NCBI GenBank assembly: GCA_034401795.1
Contig: CM067365.1
Span: forward strand, 12,405,656-12,469,655
Direction: 5' to 3'
Source of the DNA: Chaetoderma sp. LZ-2023a
Lineage: Eukaryota; Mollusca; Caudofoveata; Chaetodermatida; Chaetodermatidae
Length of the DNA stretch: 64,000 bases
In this document: positions 59,453 to 64,000 of the stretch, piece by piece
How positions within the stretch are numbered: position 1 is the first letter of the stretch
Layout of the letters: the number at the start of each line of letters is the position of its first letter
Translations under genes and position numbers: made by a program
Notes under the pieces: generated by a model
The model's database searches: none
What the model was told of the DNA's origin: nothing
Seen by the model: only the letters and a program-made list of their open reading frames with translations

Positions 59453-59878
59453 CTGATCGCAGAATTATTGAATCCAACACAGATGTCAGACAAGGAGGAT
59501 TCTCGGTTGAAGACAGCCAGGAAGCAAGTTAAATGCAGGTGTCCGGTATTACACAATGTGTCCAGCTGCTCCTCACCTTGATAACTCGATAGATACAGGA
59601 TTCTCACACGCGCAGTAAAAAAAGACGACGGTATTCTGAGAAGCAGTGGTGACATGACGTTCCTAATAACACGAGCGGACGCATGCACGCGCCCTATCTT
59701 AAGATTTCAGAATAACAATTATTGTTGGTTTATCGATTGAATTTGTGTTTGCTCCATGGAAATTCACCGTCAGACATCATGAATAGTGTATGTATCAGCA
59801 TGTTGTTAATGTCACATGGAATCTAAAGCCGGCCCCGGCATGTCATTGCAGGTAGGCGACGTGAATAGTGTCCCGCCA
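59453..59878. other. No gene or repeat recognised
   Basis: The 125-codon minus frame here is mostly driven by the adjacent microsatellite. Confidence 0.5.
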
Positions 59879-59880
59879 TA

Positions 59881-60241
59881 GAACTGTTTCCTAATGGCTT
59901 TCTTTAAATTGGTGCGTTGATATTTACAATATTATAGCACATCAAGTCGTATTACCATTATTACATAATCCGTATCAGAATGTGTTTATGTGCAGCGAGA
60001 GGGCAATTGACCGCTCCTTTGAGCGATAGCACAATCAAACGTGCTGCTCGCTTGCCTCAGAGATAGCATTTCTCTATGCAACAGCTATGGATTCCAGCAC
60101 ACCAGCGCTTCTGACATGATGCTGCGATCTGGTTATAATCAATGTAGAATTATTGACCTAAGGGCTTGAGGCATTTCGTATATATATTGTAAATATCAAC
60201 GCACCAATTCCAATTAAAAAAAATCCATTAGGAAACAGTTC
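59881..60241. mobile_element. 361-bp MITE with ~50-bp terminal inverted repeats and TA ends
   Basis: Left TIR gaactgtttcctaatgg (59881-59897), continuing through aaattggtgcgttgatattt to 59930. The right TIR is its reverse complement, from attgtaaatatcaacgcacc (60186) to ccattaggaaacagttc (60225-60241), with a few mismatches and one small indel. Both ends are flanked by TA (59879-59880 and 60242-60243), the target-site duplication typical of Tc1/mariner-like elements. Non-coding interior of about 255 bp. Confidence 0.8.
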
Positions 60242-60395
60242 TATGAGCTAAACTCGATTCGAAACAATTAACATTGCCTTTGATAACAATATATTAATCA
60301 CATAATGACGCTTACATTCGATTACATAACATGTTTATTTACACCATTGTATGGGTGTATATCTTGCACCAGTGTGATATATCTAATGGAAAACA

Positions 60396-60809
<414 letters not shown>

Positions 60810-61000
60810 CTGTCCATTTACAAGCCTAGAGAAAGACTATTTTTTGTAAAATGTTGCTGCTGTAATAAATGGATCGGTAAAATGCCAGTTATTTCAGTGG
60901 TACATTCTAACAATGGGCATCTCTAGGGCTATAACTGGACGTTCGATAAGCAAACGTTTTGATATTCTTGACACAATTTAGCCATTAAATGTAAAAAAAA
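60810..61000 (+). repeat. Family E, degenerate copy
   Basis: gtccatttacaagcctagag, atggatcggtaaaatgccag, atttcagtggtacattct and, after it, gatattcttgacacaattta. Both dyads are decayed and their order is rearranged relative to 31100. Confidence 0.5.
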
Positions 61001-61084
61001 TGAGATGCAAAGAAATACATACTGTTAATTATGTGTTACATTGACATTTGATTGACATTGCCATTAGATCATATATGCCGCTAA

Positions 61085-61400
61085 ATTATATGAGGTCATA
61101 ATCAATTATGTCACAGATATGCTGATGTCACAACCATAATACGTAACCAATGACCTATCTAGCTACGTCGTGAACATGTACATTTTGACAAGTGTATGAA
61201 TTACATGTCTTTACTATTTAAGACGCAATCTGTCATAGGATGCAACAACATTCAGTCAAATTATTTTCACAATAATCAACAGGTTATCCATATAGTTGCC
61301 TTGATATTCGGATTCTTAGAATTCAGCGTTCAATCAAAACATAGGAAATGTGTGGCCGGAGCTTAGCAAGAGATTTGTATCATATTAGTAAAAGAATGTC
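61085..61400 (-). repeat. Family B, inverted copy
   Basis: The tail comes first (tgaggtcataatcaattatg, cagatatgctgatgtcacaa), then tttactatttaag, the core ggatgcaacaacattcagtc, attattttcacaataatcaa, caggttatccatatagttgc and gtgtggccggagcttagcaa. Confidence 0.65.
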
Positions 61401-62126
61401 AGTGTGACATACGTTTCACATATCACTGGATATCAATGGAATGAATATGTATTTAATATACAATATCACCGTTGCTTCAAAGAATGTTGACAAACTTCGT
61501 GTGCGTATTGAGCATGTGTATGCTATTAGAGGTAGAGTATATATGAGAACATATGGAAGAGGATATCTGATGGCTATAGATCCAACACCCGCCCGTGTGT
61601 GTTACGGGGCTGGACAATTATCAAAGAGGTTTGTCAGATTGATCCACAATTTACTTTGTCATTGGACAGCGGATGAAGGTTATGCCGGGCATCGATAGGC
61701 CTACTTTACTAAATGTGAGGCCCAATGTCTGTGGAGCCCTCGGGAAAATGCCAATGCTCCAGGCACCCCTTTAAACCTGCCCCTGTCTTTTATTGAGCTA
61801 TTACAGTCGCACAATATAAATGGTGAACGGCGAAGTAAGTCATCAGCGGATAGGAACTTCAAATACTACTGTAAATATAGTATTGTTTTCATTTTTACTA
61901 AAACGTGTGATTAATTAACAGTTCTGAGAGCTGAAACCAAGCATGCTAAAGTGTGTGAAACCATGAGAAAACACACTCTCATTATTGCGTGTTAGACAAT
62001 TGAATTTCCTGTTGTCAATGTATATATAAAGGTCGATTCACACCACTGTAATGTAAGAGGAAATCGAAACGTATTCGTGTTTTTGCAGGTTACAGAAGAA
62101 AGAAAATGTCATGTGTTATGATGTTT
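61401..62126. other. No gene or repeat recognised
   Basis: An 85-codon plus frame (61441-61698) has no recognisable motif. Confidence 0.45.
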
Positions 62127-63235
62127 CCGATTATTCAGATTCTGTAAAAAGCACAGTTTTGTTTTTAATGATTAACCTACGTAGCAATTCATAGACATCT
62201 CAAAAGCATGTTTGCCATTTTAGCAGCTCGATTTCCGGTAAAGTAAAATCCAATAGCGATAAAGCAATTCCGATGTATACACTGTTAATGGTTTGATAGA
62301 TAAACATACCAACATTTGATTTTCTTTTCTCGTTCTGGTGCTGAACTGCTAGTAGGGAAGTATTTTCGCAGAAATTAAGAGACCAATGAAAGAGTCTAGT
62401 GAAACGTTATTCGCAGCCGAGTACTTATTAACATAGCAGAATATAATTGGTGTTGATATTCTAAAAGCGCTTTCTTTATCTCCTAAGACCTGATAGAGCT
62501 GCACTTTCATGACGAAATAAATCAGCATGTGTAGAGAGGCAATGCGAATCCGTAACCATGAATCATTTTGACATTTCTTATTATATTTAAATATATTCTC
62601 GTCACATGTGCGACATTATCTATTGCCAGACAGTCGGGCAGTGAGCCAGTCCGCCAGATGTGTAGGCCCCCCCCACCCCCCACCCCCCCGATTTTCCAGA
62701 TTATGTAAAAAGCACGATTTTATTTTGAATGAAAACGTGAATAACCTACATAGCAATTTCTGTACATTTCAAATGCTGTTTTTCCATTTGAGCAGCTCTA
62801 CTTCCTTAAAGGTAAAATCCAAGTCACTACTTAGCGATAATGCATTTCCGGTTTAAATACTGTTAACAGTTCGATAGGTAAACATCCCAACTTTTGACAC
62901 CCTTCCTTCTTTCCTGGCGCTGTAACGCCATTAGGCAAGTATTTTCGCATCCATTAAGAGACCAAATCTCAGCAGTACAGTTATTGACATAACATACTAT
63001 AGGGCTGTGCTAATATTCTACAACAGTTTTATCTGCCAAGCCGTGATACGGCTGCATTATCATGCCTGCATATATCACCATGCACAGAGTATCAATGCGA
63101 ATCCGTAACCATGAATGATTTTGACATTTCTTATTATATTTAAAGATATTCTCGTCACATGTGTGGCATTAGTTAGTATCACACATCCGGGCAATCAGCC
63201 AGCCAGCCAGCCAGATGGTTAGCCGCCCATCCATA
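62127..63235. repeat. Tandem duplication, unit about 560 bp
   Basis: Unit 1 (62127-62687) and unit 2 (62688-63235) share ttctgtaaaaagcac / ttatgtaaaaagcac, cctac.tagcaatt, tattttcgca, ttaagagaccaa, aatgcgaatccgtaaccatg and ttgacatttcttattatatt at offsets of 553-561 bp. A poly-C run (62665-62689) lies at the junction. The gataatgcatttccg and ttaagagaccaa motifs connect it to the distal part of the 1.5-kb unit (8770-8890, 33880, 35425). Confidence 0.8.
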
Positions 63236-63440
63236 CAGTTGACTGCATCAATCCATTTGCCTGCATCACTCTTCCATCAGGTCAACAGATCTCCAACCAC
63301 CTGCTTGACCAATCTCCTTCCATCTGTTTGACCGGTCGACTGACCGATAGACCGACAGAGTGACAGACTGACCGACCAACTGACTGCCAGACTGACCGAA
63401 TGACTGGCCCATCAACTGGTTGACCTGCTGACAGACCAAC
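63190..63440. repeat. Degenerate tetranucleotide tract (CAGC, GACC, GACT)
   Basis: Starts with four CAGC units, then drifts through gaccgac, gactgacc and ccaac-type words without a fixed longer period. Confidence 0.7.
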
Positions 63441-64000
63441 CGGAAATTACCATTTTAAATGCTGGTGGACTTTGGATACGTTCAATATTTCAATACCATG
63501 AGGACTTGTAGGAAATCATGAGAAATCATCGGCGATCTCACTGTTTGATACGAATTCTAGCGAATGATACGACAATGTTAGATCGTCAGAGACGCCGTGC
63601 ATGCACATGCAGACCTCCCTGTCGTCATAGATCATATGCAATAGCAAAACAAAGTTGCTTTTCTCCCACTGGAATTTACGTGGTTTGAGGCAAACAATGA
63701 TCTCCCCTTTGTGACCTTGATGTGGCAAACGTTTCAAGCCTCATACAAAATATAGTCTGTCTTATTCCACAGTTGGAATATTCCACAAAATGCGGGGATG
63801 TGGAAAATCTTGGCTTAAAATAATTATTGCATAAACCATAGAGCCGAGCAAAACTATGAATTGTGCAACATTGCCCAAACAGTAACATCCGTGGCAAAAT
63901 TCATGTTGCCGATCCTTGAAATATCATGTTTCTCGTCGCAAATTTATCAACGATTACCATATGAATCGTACATAATTGTAACATGTGTGATTTGCATCAT
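63441..64000. other. No gene or repeat recognised
   Basis: Two overlapping 73-codon minus frames (63516-63737, 63676-63897) show no motif. Confidence 0.45.

Overview
The window looks like a gene desert from an AT-rich metazoan genome, most likely a marine invertebrate. The reasons are the lack of dense coding sequence on either strand, very many long microsatellites, several degenerate repeat families, and three relics of non-LTR retrotransposons whose protein motifs (an SGNH-esterase/RRM-like/APE element and an RT with AFDTIN and GHVLRM-type motifs) belong to lineages common in invertebrates. I found no host gene that I can name, no rRNA and no convincing intact tRNA. Species and phylum cannot be fixed from the sequence alone. 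All similarity statements are by eye.

Layout. 1-330: end of a LINE RT on the minus strand. About 1.25-12.0 kb: a mosaic block whose parts recur in the same order at 29.3-38.1 kb (an old duplication, or two copies of a very long element). Copy 1 carries extra inserts at 3.5-4.3, 6.25-7.8 and 10.4-11.1 kb, two of which contain small cysteine-rich open frames. 12.5-14.3 kb: a family-B repeat and two imperfect AGC-type trinucleotide arrays. 14.5-18.9 kb: a large inverted repeat with collinear arms of 1.5-1.9 kb around a 1-kb centre. 20.5-21.4 kb: a CATGG-rich cluster and a CT tract. 25.8-27.2 kb: a third copy of family C, an element built of ~170-bp units. 28.4-28.7 kb: a 47-bp minisatellite. 41.8-43.3 and 49.3-50.1 kb: further copies of family D. 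43.3-45.1 kb: a minus-strand LINE RT relic. 50.3-54.0 kb: a CR1-like LINE on the plus strand, cut off within its endonuclease. 54-64 kb: scattered family-B copies, a 361-bp MITE with TA target-site ends, (TA)n, and a ~560-bp tandem duplication.

Repeat families named here for convenience: B (about 390 bp, over a dozen copies, with a long central palindrome), C (about 0.9-1.4 kb, made of 165-190 bp units), D (about 0.9-1.5 kb, four copies in two subtypes) and E (a short family with two dyad motifs). The locus is best read as layered transposon insertions, local duplications and microsatellite growth rather than as a set of cooperating genes. The structures most worth study are the inverted repeat at 14.5-18.9 kb, the collinear duplicate blocks, the palindromic core of family B, the candidate transcription-factor-site array in family C, and the palindromic compound microsatellite at 48.9-49.3 kb.
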